This document shows, piece after piece, positions 1-6,166 of a stretch of DNA of 8,501 nt. The notes under the pieces were generated by a model. That model was not told the origin of the DNA and did no database searches. It saw only the letters and a program-made list of their open reading frames with translations. How positions within the stretch are numbered: position 1 is the stretch's first letter; every line of letters starts with the position of its first letter. Source of the stretch: DATLZM01 sp035559315 (GTDB lineage: Bacteria > Actinomycetota > UBA4738 > HRBIN12); the NCBI GenBank assembly GCA_035559315.1, contig DATMBJ010000090.1, forward strand, positions 1 to 8,501, written 5' to 3'. The position numbers were made by a program, and so were the translations under genes.

Positions 1-594
1 GAACCCGGCCGCCCGGAGGATCCCGAGGGCCTCGGGCGCGAGCACGCAGTAGGGGCCGCGGCAGTAGGCCACGACCTCGACGTCGCGGGGGAGCTCGTCC
101 AGCCGCCGCTCGAGCTCGGGGAGCGGCACGGACCTCGCCCCGGGGATGTGGCCGGCGGCGAACTCCTCGGGCGGGCGGACGTCGAGGACGGTGACGTCGC
201 CCCGGCCCAGCCGCTCGAGGAGCGTCTGGCGGGAGACCGGCTCCAGCTCGTCCCGGGCCTCGAGGTAGTCCCGGACCACCTGCTCGACCTCGGCCAGGCG
301 CGCCCTTGCGAGGTCCTGGAGCGCGAAGAAGAACCGGCAGACCTCCTCGTCGGCGATGCGGTAGTAGACCCGCACGCCCTCCCGGCGGGTCTCCACCAGA
401 CGGGCCCGGCGGAGCACCTGGAGGTGCGCGGAGGTGTTCGTCACCCCCATCCGAGCGGCCTCGGCCAGGGCCTCGACGGTCCGCTCCCCCTGGCACAACA
501 GGTCCAGGAGCTCGATCCGCCGCGGGCTCGCGAGCGCCCTCCCCAGGAGGGCGAACCGCTCGTACAGCGCCTCCTTGACCTCGCGCCCCCTCAC
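1..594 (-). CDS. ArsR-family repressor fused to a rhodanese domain (3' end cut by window edge)
   Basis: Reading the minus strand from a GTG at 594-592 gives 198 codons open to the window edge. Residues about 5-80 form an ArsR-type winged helix: the recognition helix region lies near 48-63 (TSAHLQVLRR) and the wing has REGVRVYYRI. A charged helical linker (about 85-125) leads to a C-terminal rhodanese domain with LDVRPPEEFAAGHIPGA (137-153) and the active loop CRGPYC, catalytic Cys178. Only about 20 residues seem to be missing. The GTG is the first possible start after an in-frame TAA and has a GAGGGG ribosome binding site nine bases upstream. Fusions of this kind are known to neighbour sulfur-transfer genes, so I infer a sulfur-responsive repressor that also controls the divergent operon. 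Cys35 and Cys86 are the only cysteines in the DNA-binding part; a metal-type ELCVC motif is absent. Family certain, signal unknown. Confidence 0.9.
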   Translation of the reverse strand, partial: MRGREVKEALYERFALLGRALASPRRIELLDLLCQGERTVEALAEAARMGVTNTSAHLQVLRRARLVETRREGVRVYYRIADEEVCRFFFALQDLARARLAEVEQVVRDYLEARDELEPVSRQTLLERLGRGDVTVLDVRPPEEFAAGHIPGARSVPLPELERRLDELPRDVEVVAYCRGPYCVLAPEALGILRAAGF

Positions 595-625
595 TTGACA
601 GGGCCCCTCGCGTTATTCCAATAAT
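595..625 (+). promoter_or_regulatory. Promoter of the MBL-rhodanese/MFS operon, probably leaderless
   Basis: A perfect TTGACA -35 box lies at 595-600 and an AATAAT -10 box (five of six matches to TATAAT) at 620-625, with a slightly long 19-base spacer. Six bases separate the -10 box from the ATG at 632, so transcription should begin at or next to the start codon. There is no Shine-Dalgarno sequence before this ATG, which fits leaderless translation, common in actinobacteria. The minus-strand regulator must be transcribed from the same 37-base gap; its own -10 is unclear (GATTAT on the minus strand at 626-621 is a weak candidate). Confidence 0.65.
613..624. promoter_or_regulatory. Candidate operator: TTATT-CC-AATAA inverted repeat on the -10 box
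   Basis: A perfect 5-base inverted repeat around a CC centre overlaps the plus-strand -10 box by five bases. It is the only AT-rich block in a very GC-rich window and lies between a repressor gene and its divergent neighbour. ArsR/SmtB repressors typically bind AT-rich imperfect inverted repeats over promoters, so this is the most likely binding site of the ArsR-rhodanese protein. That a binding site exists is inference from position and symmetry. Confidence 0.5.
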
Positions 626-631
626 CCATAG

Positions 632-2041
632 ATGAATCGTAGACGGGGGCGCCCGTCCCCGCAACGGACCGAAGGACCCCCCGGGACGGGGCCGGGCGTC
701 CGGTCGCTCTTCGACGAGGGCCTGGGCAACGCCTCCTACCTGGTGGAGGTGGCGGAGGGCCGGGCGTTGGTCGTGGACCCGTCCCGCGATCCCTCGCCCT
801 ACCTCCGGGCCGCGGCCGCCTGGGACCTGGAGATCGCCTGGGTCGCCGAGACCCACCTCCACGCGGACTTCGTGTCGGGGGCGCGCGAGCTGGGCGCCCT
901 CGGCGCGACCGTGCTCGCGGCGCGCGAGGCGGGGCTCGCCTTCCCCCACCGCGGGCTGGAGCACGGCGAGGAGCTGGACCTGGGGGGCCTCACGCTCCGG
1001 GCCCTGGCCACCCCCGGGCACACCCCGGAGCACCTGAGCCTCCTGCTCCTCGACGGGGGTCGTCCGGTCGCGGTCTTCACCGGCGGGGCCCTGCTCCCCG
1101 GCGCGGTGGCCCGCACGGACCTCGTCGCCCCCGAGATGACCGAGCCCCTGGCCCGGGCGCTGTACCGGTCGGTCCGCGAGCGTCTGCTCACGCTCCCCGA
1201 CGCCACCCCCGTGTACCCGACCCACGGGTCCGGCTCGTTCTGCGCGGCCCCCGCCGGCGGGGAGCGGATCACGACCATCGGGCGGGAGCGGGAGGCGAAC
1301 CCGCTCTTCGCCCACGGCGAGGAGGCCTTCGTGCGGGACCTGCTGGGCGGCTACGGGTCCTACCCGACCTACTTCCGGCGCCTGCGCGAGGTGAACCGCC
1401 GCGGCCCGGCCCTCTACGGGCCGCATCCGCCGCCGCTCCCCGGGCTCCGGCCCGAGGAGGTCCGCCGGCTGCTGGCCGAGGGGGCGGAGCTCGTCGACGC
1501 GAGGCCGGTCCGGCGCTTCGCGGCCGGCCACGTCCCGGGCGCGCTCTCGATCGAGCTGCGGCCGGCGTTCGCCACGTGGCTGGGGTGGGTGGCGCCGGAC
1601 GATCGGCCCCTCGTGTTCGTCCTCGACGCCGACCAGGACCGGGCCGACCTCGTCCGGCAGTGCCTGAAGGTGGGCTACGAGCGGCTGGCCGGGGAGCTCG
1701 CGGGTGGGATGGACGCCTGGAGGGCGGCCGGCCTGCCCGAGAGCCGGATCCCGCTCGAGCCGGTCGCCCGGGCGGCCGGGACGATCCTCGACGTGCGGCA
1801 GGCGGACGAGTACGCCTCCGGCCACCTCCCCGGGGCCCTCCACGTGGAGCTGGGCGAACTCGGCGAGGCCGCCCGCGACCTGCCGCCCGGGCCGCTCGCC
1901 GTGATGTGCGCGCACGGGGTGCTGCGGGCCATGACGGCGGCGAGCCTCCTGGAGCGCGCGGGCCGGCGCGAGCTCACGGTCCTCCGGGGCGGGGCCCCGG
2001 ACTGGGCGAGGGCGACCGGCCGGCGCCTCGAGCGGTCGTGA
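632..2041 (+). CDS. Metallo-beta-lactamase-fold protein with two rhodanese domains (persulfide dioxygenase-like)
   Basis: 469 residues. An MBL-fold domain (about 24-240) carries THLHADF (His75, His77, Asp79), TPGHTPEH (His130, His134) and PTHGSGSFC (His198, Cys204). Two rhodanese domains follow. The first (about 272-370) has DARPVRRFAAGHVPGA but an Asp-rich loop where the catalytic Cys should be, so it is probably inactive. The second (about 377-469) has LDVRQADEYASGHLPGA and CAHGVLRA with Cys426, so it may be active. Related MBL-rhodanese proteins oxidise glutathione or low-molecular-weight persulfides to sulfite, or pass on sulfane sulfur, in the cytoplasm. Two usual metal-site residues differ: Phe80 replaces the His of HxHxDH, and Gly152 replaces the Asp of FTGD. 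The activity is therefore uncertain. The first 23 residues are Arg/Pro-rich and unlike the family core, but no later in-frame start precedes the conserved region. It is the first gene of an operon with the MFS gene. Confidence 0.88.
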   Translation: MNRRRGRPSPQRTEGPPGTGPGVRSLFDEGLGNASYLVEVAEGRALVVDPSRDPSPYLRAAAAWDLEIAWVAETHLHADFVSGARELGALGATVLAAREAGLAFPHRGLEHGEELDLGGLTLRALATPGHTPEHLSLLLLDGGRPVAVFTGGALLPGAVARTDLVAPEMTEPLARALYRSVRERLLTLPDATPVYPTHGSGSFCAAPAGGERITTIGREREANPLFAHGEEAFVRDLLGGYGSYPTYFRRLREVNRRGPALYGPHPPPLPGLRPEEVRRLLAEGAELVDARPVRRFAAGHVPGALSIELRPAFATWLGWVAPDDRPLVFVLDADQDRADLVRQCLKVGYERLAGELAGGMDAWRAAGLPESRIPLEPVARAAGTILDVRQADEYASGHLPGALHVELGELGEAARDLPPGPLAVMCAHGVLRAMTAASLLERAGRRELTVLRGGAPDWARATGRRLERS

Positions 2042-3318
2042 CGGAGCCGCGCACCCGGCCCCTGCGGCTGGGGATACGCGCCAACCTCGCGCAGTTCCTC
2101 CTCCTGGTCGGCGTGAACGCGCTCGTGGGCGGCATGGTGGGCCAGGAGCGGACGGTGGTCCCGCTCCTGGCCGCGGACGTGTTCCACCTCGATTCGTTCC
2201 GCGCGGCCCTCGGCTTCATCGTCGTGTTCGGCGTCGCGAAGGCGACGACGAACCTGGCCGCCGGGGCGCTCTCGGACCGCTTCGGTCGCAAGCCCGTGCT
2301 CGTGGCGGGGTGGCTCGTCGGGCTGCCGGTCCCGCTGCTCGTGATCTGGGCCCCCTCCTGGGGGTGGGTGGTCGCGGCCAACGCCCTGCTCGGCGTGAAC
2401 CAGGGGTTGACCTGGTCCACCACGGTGATCATGAAGATCGACCTGGCGGGGCCGAGGCGCCGGGGCCTCGCCATGGGGCTGAACGAAGCGGCGGGCTACG
2501 GGGCCGTCGCGCTCACGGCCCTGGCCACCGGGGTCGTCGCGGAGCGCGCCGGCCTTCGGCCCGAGCCGTTCTTCCTCGGTCTCGCCTACGCGGCGCTGGG
2601 GCTCGGGCTCTCGGCGGTCCTGGTCCGGGAGACGCGGCACCACGCCGCCCTGGAGGCGGCCGCAGGGGCGCCGGGCCCGTTCGACGACCGGCCCTCCCCG
2701 CGGGAGGTCTTCGTGGCGACGAGCTTCCGGGAGCCGGCGCTCTCGGCCTGCAGCCAGGCCGGGATGGTGAACAACCTCAACGACGGGATGGCCTGGGGGC
2801 TCTTCCCGCTCCTGTACGCCGCCCACGGGCTGTCGGTCGGGGCCGTGGGGGCGCTCGCCGCGATCTACCCGGCCGTGTGGGGACTGGGGCAGCTCCTCTG
2901 CGGCGCGGTCTCCGATCGCCTCGGCCGCAAGCGGATGATCGCCGGCGGGATGTGGGTGCAGGCGGCCGCCATCGGGCTGATCGCGGCGGGCGCCGGGTTC
3001 CCGGCGTGGACGGCAGGGTCGGTGCTCCTCGGCGTGGGCACCGCGATGGTCTACCCGACGCTGCTCGCCGCGATCGCGGACGTGGCCCACCCCGCGTGGC
3101 GGGCCTCGGCGGTCGGGGTGTACCGGCTGTGGCGCGACGCGGGCTACGCCGTAGGGGCCCTCCTGGCGGGGGCGCTCGCGGACGTCCTGGGCGCGACCGC
3201 CGCGGTGTGGGCCGTCGCCGCGCTCACGGGCGCCTCCGGGCTGGTGGTGGCGGTCCGCATGTACGAGACCCGCCGGGCCCCCCAGCCGGGGACCGTCGTT
3301 CCGCGCGTCGTGCGTTGA
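2038..3318 (+). CDS. MFS transporter, 12 transmembrane helices
   Basis: 426 residues from a GTG whose last bases form the stop of the preceding gene (GTGA overlap), which implies translational coupling. The open frame runs further upstream but that part is Arg/Pro-rich shadow of the MBL gene. Hydrophobic segments fit the twelve-helix major facilitator fold in the membrane. The MFS signature loop occurs twice, GALSDRFGRKP at 78-88 and GAVSDRLGRKR at 289-299, one per half, with a central cytoplasmic loop near 197-235. Pro-Arg-Arg-Arg-Gly at 139-143 and NQGL at 121-124 lie in the conserved helix 4-5 region. The substrate cannot be read from sequence. Because the gene is co-transcribed with a sulfur-handling enzyme under an ArsR-rhodanese regulator, export of a sulfur oxyanion or of a toxic compound is a reasonable inference, with no direct support. 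Confidence 0.88.
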   Translation: MTEPRTRPLRLGIRANLAQFLLLVGVNALVGGMVGQERTVVPLLAADVFHLDSFRAALGFIVVFGVAKATTNLAAGALSDRFGRKPVLVAGWLVGLPVPLLVIWAPSWGWVVAANALLGVNQGLTWSTTVIMKIDLAGPRRRGLAMGLNEAAGYGAVALTALATGVVAERAGLRPEPFFLGLAYAALGLGLSAVLVRETRHHAALEAAAGAPGPFDDRPSPREVFVATSFREPALSACSQAGMVNNLNDGMAWGLFPLLYAAHGLSVGAVGALAAIYPAVWGLGQLLCGAVSDRLGRKRMIAGGMWVQAAAIGLIAAGAGFPAWTAGSVLLGVGTAMVYPTLLAAIADVAHPAWRASAVGVYRLWRDAGYAVGALLAGALADVLGATAAVWAVAALTGASGLVVAVRMYETRRAPQPGTVVPRVVR

Positions 3319-3344
3319 CGGGGTTCCGGGCGCCCGTCTACCAT
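3315..3344 (+). promoter_or_regulatory. Candidate rpsA promoter
   Basis: TTGACG at 3315-3320 (overlapping the MFS stop codon) and TACCAT at 3339-3344 are separated by 18 bases. TACCAT fits the TANNNT -10 of actinobacterial housekeeping sigma factors. Transcription would begin near 3351, giving an rpsA leader of about 75 bases. An independent promoter is expected here, since the upstream operon is probably regulated and S1 is essential. Confidence 0.5.
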
Positions 3345-3361
3345 CGCTGCGCCCGCGGGAG

Positions 3362-3395
3362 CCCCCGCACCTTCCAGCTGCGAGCGTGCGGTGGG
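3362..3395 (+). promoter_or_regulatory. Stem-loop in the rpsA leader
   Basis: Bases 3362-3370 can pair with 3386-3395 to form nine base pairs with one bulged T at 3392 and a 15-base loop. A second copy of GTGCGG at 3404-3409, touching the ribosome binding site, could pair with the same CCGCAC (3365-3370) instead. Two mutually exclusive folds are therefore possible, one of them close to the translation start. E. coli S1 represses its own translation through its mRNA leader; a similar role here is inference. No T-run follows, so this is not an intrinsic terminator. Confidence 0.35.
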
Positions 3396-3407
3396 GCGTC
3401 CGCGTGC

Positions 3408-3416
3408 GGAAAGGAG
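3408..3416 (+). promoter_or_regulatory. Strong Shine-Dalgarno sequence that decides the rpsA start
   Basis: GGAAAGGAG is the best ribosome binding site in the window. The only plausible in-frame initiation codon at proper distance is ATC at 3427-3429, ten bases after its end. The in-frame stop TGA at 3418-3420 excludes any earlier start. Confidence 0.6.
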
Positions 3417-3426
3417 CTGATCGGAG

Positions 3427-4755
3427 ATCGAAGACGCCGACCGCGGTACCGCTACCGCTCAGGAGGACTACACGCCGGAGGAGCTCGTCCAGGCCCTCGA
3501 GGCCTCCCTCCGGGACTTCAAGGAGGGGGACATCGTCGAGGGGGAGGTCGTCCGGATCGACCGCGACGAGGTCCTCCTCGACATCGGCTACAAGTCCGAG
3601 GGGGTGATCCCCGCCAAGGAGCTCTCGATCCGCCACGACGTGGACCCCTCGGAGGTCGTGAAGGTCGGGGACCGGGTCGAGGCCCTCGTGCTCCAGAAGG
3701 AGGACAAGGAGGGCCGGCTGATCCTCTCCAAGAAGCGGGCCCAGTACGAGCGGGCCTGGGGGCGGATCGAGAAGATCATGGCCGAGGGCGGCACGATCAA
3801 GGGCCCGGTGATCGAGGTCGTGAAGGGCGGGCTGATCCTCGACATCGGGCTCCGGGGGTTCCTCCCCGCCTCCCTGGTCGACCTCCGCCGGGTCCGCGAC
3901 CTCCATCCCTTCGTCGGCCAGGAGCTCGAGGCCAAGATCATCGAGCTGGACCGGAACCGGAACAACGTGGTGCTCTCCCGCCGGGCCTTCCTCGAGGAGT
4001 CCCAGAGCGAGACCCGCAAGCAGTTCTTGGAGTCCCTGCGCAAGGGGGAGCGGCGGAAGGGCAAGGTCTCCTCGATCGTGAACTTCGGCGCCTTCGTCGA
4101 CCTGGGCGGCGTGGACGGGCTGGTCCACGTCTCGGAGCTCTCCTGGAAGCACGTCGAGCACCCGAGCGAGGTGGTCCAGGTCGGGCAGGAGGTGGAGGTC
4201 GAGATCCTCGATGTTGACCTGGAACGGGAGCGGGTCTCGCTCTCGCTCAAGGCCACCCAGGAGGATCCCTGGAAGGAGTTCGAGCGGAAGTACCGGGCCG
4301 GCGAGGTCATCGAGGGCCAGGTGACGAAGCTCGTGCCGTTCGGGGCCTTCGTCCGGGTGGCCCCGGGGATCGAGGGGCTGGTCCACATCTCCGAGCTCTC
4401 GGAGGGCCACGTCGAGTCGCCGGACCAGGTCCTCTCGGTGGGCGACACGGTGCGGGTGAAGGTGATCGAGGTGGACGTGCCCAGGCGGCGGATCAGCCTC
4501 TCGATGCGGCAGGTCGGCGGCCCGGCGGTCGTCGAACCCGAGACCGAGATCGAGGAGGAGGCGGAGGCCGGGGCGGCGGCGCCCGAGGCCGAGGCCGCGC
4601 CCACCCCGGCCGCGCCGGAGGCCGCCCCCGCCGCGCCCGCGCCCCGGGAGGAGGCGGAACCCGGCCCGCCGCCGGCCGCCGAGGAGGAGGAAGAGGAGAT
4701 CTCGCTCGAGGCCATCCTCGAGGACCTCAAGCGGCGCGAGGGGCGCGCCGACTAG
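3427..4755 (+). CDS. rpsA: 30S ribosomal protein S1, apparently with an ATC start codon
   Basis: 442 residues if begun at ATC 3427. Four S1 RNA-binding domains lie at about 34-104, 121-187, 207-276 and 292-361; the third and fourth carry the classic GAFV and GLVHxSELS motifs. Actinobacterial S1 proteins usually have four such domains, whereas E. coli has six. The tail (about 365-442) is rich in Glu, Ala and Pro. S1 binds mRNA and helps the 30S subunit start translation. The usual S1 opening (YTPEEL, then EGDIVEGEVVRIDRDEVLLDIGYKSEG) is all in frame upstream of GTG 3604, so starting at 3604 would cut the first domain in half. Between the stop at 3418-3420 and that GTG there is no ATG, GTG, TTG or CTG in frame. 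ATC 3427 sits ten bases after GGAAAGGAG and is followed by several T-ending codons, rare elsewhere in the gene but common at true starts. A base error that destroyed an ATG remains possible. Confidence 0.92.
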   Translation: MEDADRGTATAQEDYTPEELVQALEASLRDFKEGDIVEGEVVRIDRDEVLLDIGYKSEGVIPAKELSIRHDVDPSEVVKVGDRVEALVLQKEDKEGRLILSKKRAQYERAWGRIEKIMAEGGTIKGPVIEVVKGGLILDIGLRGFLPASLVDLRRVRDLHPFVGQELEAKIIELDRNRNNVVLSRRAFLEESQSETRKQFLESLRKGERRKGKVSSIVNFGAFVDLGGVDGLVHVSELSWKHVEHPSEVVQVGQEVEVEILDVDLERERVSLSLKATQEDPWKEFERKYRAGEVIEGQVTKLVPFGAFVRVAPGIEGLVHISELSEGHVESPDQVLSVGDTVRVKVIEVDVPRRRISLSMRQVGGPAVVEPETEIEEEAEAGAAAPEAEAAPTPAAPEAAPAAPAPREEAEPGPPPAAEEEEEEISLEAILEDLKRREGRAD

Positions 4756-4756
4756 C

Positions 4757-4774
4757 TCCCCGCCGGAGCGGGGA
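4757..4774 (+). promoter_or_regulatory. Hairpin over the coaE ribosome binding site
   Basis: TCCCCGC (4757-4763) pairs perfectly with GCGGGGA (4768-4774) around a CGGA loop. The stem includes the A of the coaE ATG, and the GGAG ribosome binding site (4765-4768) is split between loop and stem. It begins two bases after the rpsA stop, so a ribosome finishing rpsA would melt it. That suggests coupling of coaE translation to rpsA. There is no T-run, so a terminator is unlikely. Confidence 0.45.
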
Positions 4775-5382
4775 TGCTCCTCGTCGGGCTCACCGGGGGC
4801 ATCGGGACCGGGAAGTCCACCGTGGCGCGGATGCTCGCCCGCCGCGGCGCCGTGGTGGTGGACGCCGACGAGCTGGCCCGGCGAGCGGTCGCGCCGGGCA
4901 CGCCCGGCTATGCGAAGGTGGTGGCCCGGTTCGGCCGCGATATCCTCGCGCCCGACGGCTCGATCGACCGCAAGCGCCTGGCCGACGTGGTGTTCTCCGA
5001 CCCCGCGGCCCGCCGCGACCTGGAGGCCATCGTCCACCCCGAGGTGGCCCGGATGTTCGCGGAGGAGGCGGCCCGCCACCGGGGGACGGACCACGTGGTC
5101 GTCTACGTCGCCCCGCTCCTGGTCGAGACGGGCCGCGCCGGCGAGTTCGACGTCCTGGTGGTGGTGACGGCGCCCGAGGAGGCCCAGGTGGAGCGGCTGG
5201 TCCGGGAGCGGGGCATGACCGAGGAGGAGGTCCGGGCGCGGATCGCGGCGCAGCTCCCCCAGGAGGAGAAGGCCGCCCGGGCCGACGTGGTCCTCGACAA
5301 CGAGGGGCCGCTCGAGGAGCTGGAGCGCCAGGTCGACGAGCTCTGGCGGGCCCTCCGGGCCCGGGCCGGGTCCCGGGGCTGA
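4774..5382 (+). CDS. coaE: Dephospho-CoA kinase
   Basis: 202 residues, the usual length for the family. It phosphorylates the 3'-hydroxyl of the ribose in dephospho-CoA with ATP, the last step of coenzyme A synthesis, in the cytoplasm. The Walker A loop GGIGTGKST is at 8-16 (Lys14), the conserved DAD at 30-32, HPEV at 88-91, PLLVE at 114-118, and a lid region rich in Arg at 141-157 ends with Gln160. The ATG has a GGAG five bases upstream. It lies 18 bases after rpsA in the order typical of actinobacteria. It is probably transcribed with rpsA, since I see no promoter in the gap. Confidence 0.96.
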   Translation: MLLVGLTGGIGTGKSTVARMLARRGAVVVDADELARRAVAPGTPGYAKVVARFGRDILAPDGSIDRKRLADVVFSDPAARRDLEAIVHPEVARMFAEEAARHRGTDHVVVYVAPLLVETGRAGEFDVLVVVTAPEEAQVERLVRERGMTEEEVRARIAAQLPQEEKAARADVVLDNEGPLEELERQVDELWRALRARAGSRG

Positions 5383-5388
5383 CGCCGC

Positions 5389-5394
5389 TATCAT
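5389..5394 (+). promoter_or_regulatory. -10 box of a leaderless promoter for the HAD gene
   Basis: TATCAT matches TATAAT at five of six positions and lies six bases before the GTG at 5401, the same spacing as at the MBL gene. No good -35 box is visible, and no ribosome binding site precedes the GTG, which fits a leaderless mRNA starting at the GTG. Confidence 0.5.
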
Positions 5395-5400
5395 CGAGCC

Positions 5401-6099
5401 GTGCGGTTCCGGGCCGTGTTCTTCGACGCGGGCGAGACCCTCGTCCACCCCCACCCGACGTTCCCGGACCTCTTCTCCCGGGTCCTGGCCCGGCGGGGGC
5501 ACCGGGTCGAGCCCGAGCGGCTCCACGGGCTGGTCCACGTGGTGGGGGAGCGGTTCGAGCGGGCGGCGCGGGAGCGGGAGCTGTGGACCACGTCGCCCGA
5601 GCGCTCCCGGGCCTTCTGGCTGGACGTCTACGGGATCTTCCTGCGCGAGCTGGGGCTCCCGGAGCGGGACGGCCTGGCCGAGGTCCTGTACCGGGAGTTC
5701 ACCGACCTCTCGAACTACCGGCTGTTCGAGGACGTCCCGCCGGTCCTGGAACGGCTGCGGGCGGCGGGGCTCGTGCTGGGGGTGGTCTCGAACTTCGAGG
5801 AGTGGCTGGAGCGGCTGCTCGAGGCGCTCGGGGTGGCGGGCTACTTCGACGTCCGGGTGATCTCGGGGATCGAGGGGGTGGAGAAGCCGGACCCCGGGAT
5901 CTTCCGGCTGGCCCTGGAACGGGCCGGGGCGCGGCCCGGGGAGAGCGCGTACGTCGGCGACAACCCGGTCTTCGACGTGGAGCCGGCGGCGGCGGTCGGG
6001 ATGTTCCCGGTCCTGATCGACCGCCGGGACCGGTTCCCCGACGCCGGGGCCACCCGGATCCGCTCGATGGAGGAGCTCCCGGCGGTCCTCGGCCTGTGA
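5401..6099 (+). CDS. HAD-superfamily hydrolase (HAD-IA type)
   Basis: 232 residues, normal for a small HAD hydrolase with an alpha-helical cap (about 16-105). Motif I is FFDAGETL with nucleophile Asp9; motif II is Ser130 in VVSNF; motif III is Lys162 in EKPDP; motif IV is GDNPVFD with Asp187 and Asp192. Members cleave phosphate esters or, less often, carbon-halogen bonds in the cytoplasm. The residue two after the nucleophile is Gly11, where phosphatases normally have the general-acid Asp, so the reaction is uncertain. The GTG start is supported by the -10 box six bases ahead and by the tight fit of motif I to the N-terminus. It is followed after 67 bases by the DUF2203 gene and may share a transcript with it. 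Confidence 0.88.
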   Translation: MRFRAVFFDAGETLVHPHPTFPDLFSRVLARRGHRVEPERLHGLVHVVGERFERAARERELWTTSPERSRAFWLDVYGIFLRELGLPERDGLAEVLYREFTDLSNYRLFEDVPPVLERLRAAGLVLGVVSNFEEWLERLLEALGVAGYFDVRVISGIEGVEKPDPGIFRLALERAGARPGESAYVGDNPVFDVEPAAAVGMFPVLIDRRDRFPDAGATRIRSMEELPAVLGL

Positions 6100-6166
6100 G
6101 GTTGCGCGGGGCGCGCTCCATCGGTTCCCATCCGCCCGTGCGGGGAGCGGGCCCGGCGGGGCGCCC

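Noticed and set aside
148..624. Plus-strand open frames opposite the ArsR-rhodanese gene
   Set aside because: The minus strand encodes an unmistakable ArsR plus rhodanese protein with catalytic motif; the plus-strand products are low-complexity Pro/Arg/Gly sequences.
1576..2037. A longer N-terminus for the MFS transporter
   Set aside because: The extra 154 residues overlap the second half of the MBL-rhodanese gene and are Arg/Pro-rich. The GTG at 2038 gives a normal-length MFS protein and a typical coupled junction.
3328..3337. CGGGCGCCCG palindrome as a terminator after the MFS gene
   Set aside because: It has no loop and no T-run, so it would not form an intrinsic terminator.
3386..3607. 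A small plus-strand gene before rpsA
   Set aside because: It overlaps the rpsA N-terminus in another frame and gives an Arg/Ser-rich product with no recognisable features.
3604..4755. rpsA starting at GTG 3604
   Set aside because: This would remove the first half of the first S1 domain, which is well conserved and in frame upstream, and there is no ribosome binding site before it.
6100..6166. A separate promoter or terminator in the gap between the HAD and DUF2203 genes
   Set aside because: I found neither a TANNNT -10 at useful distance nor a hairpin with a T-run.
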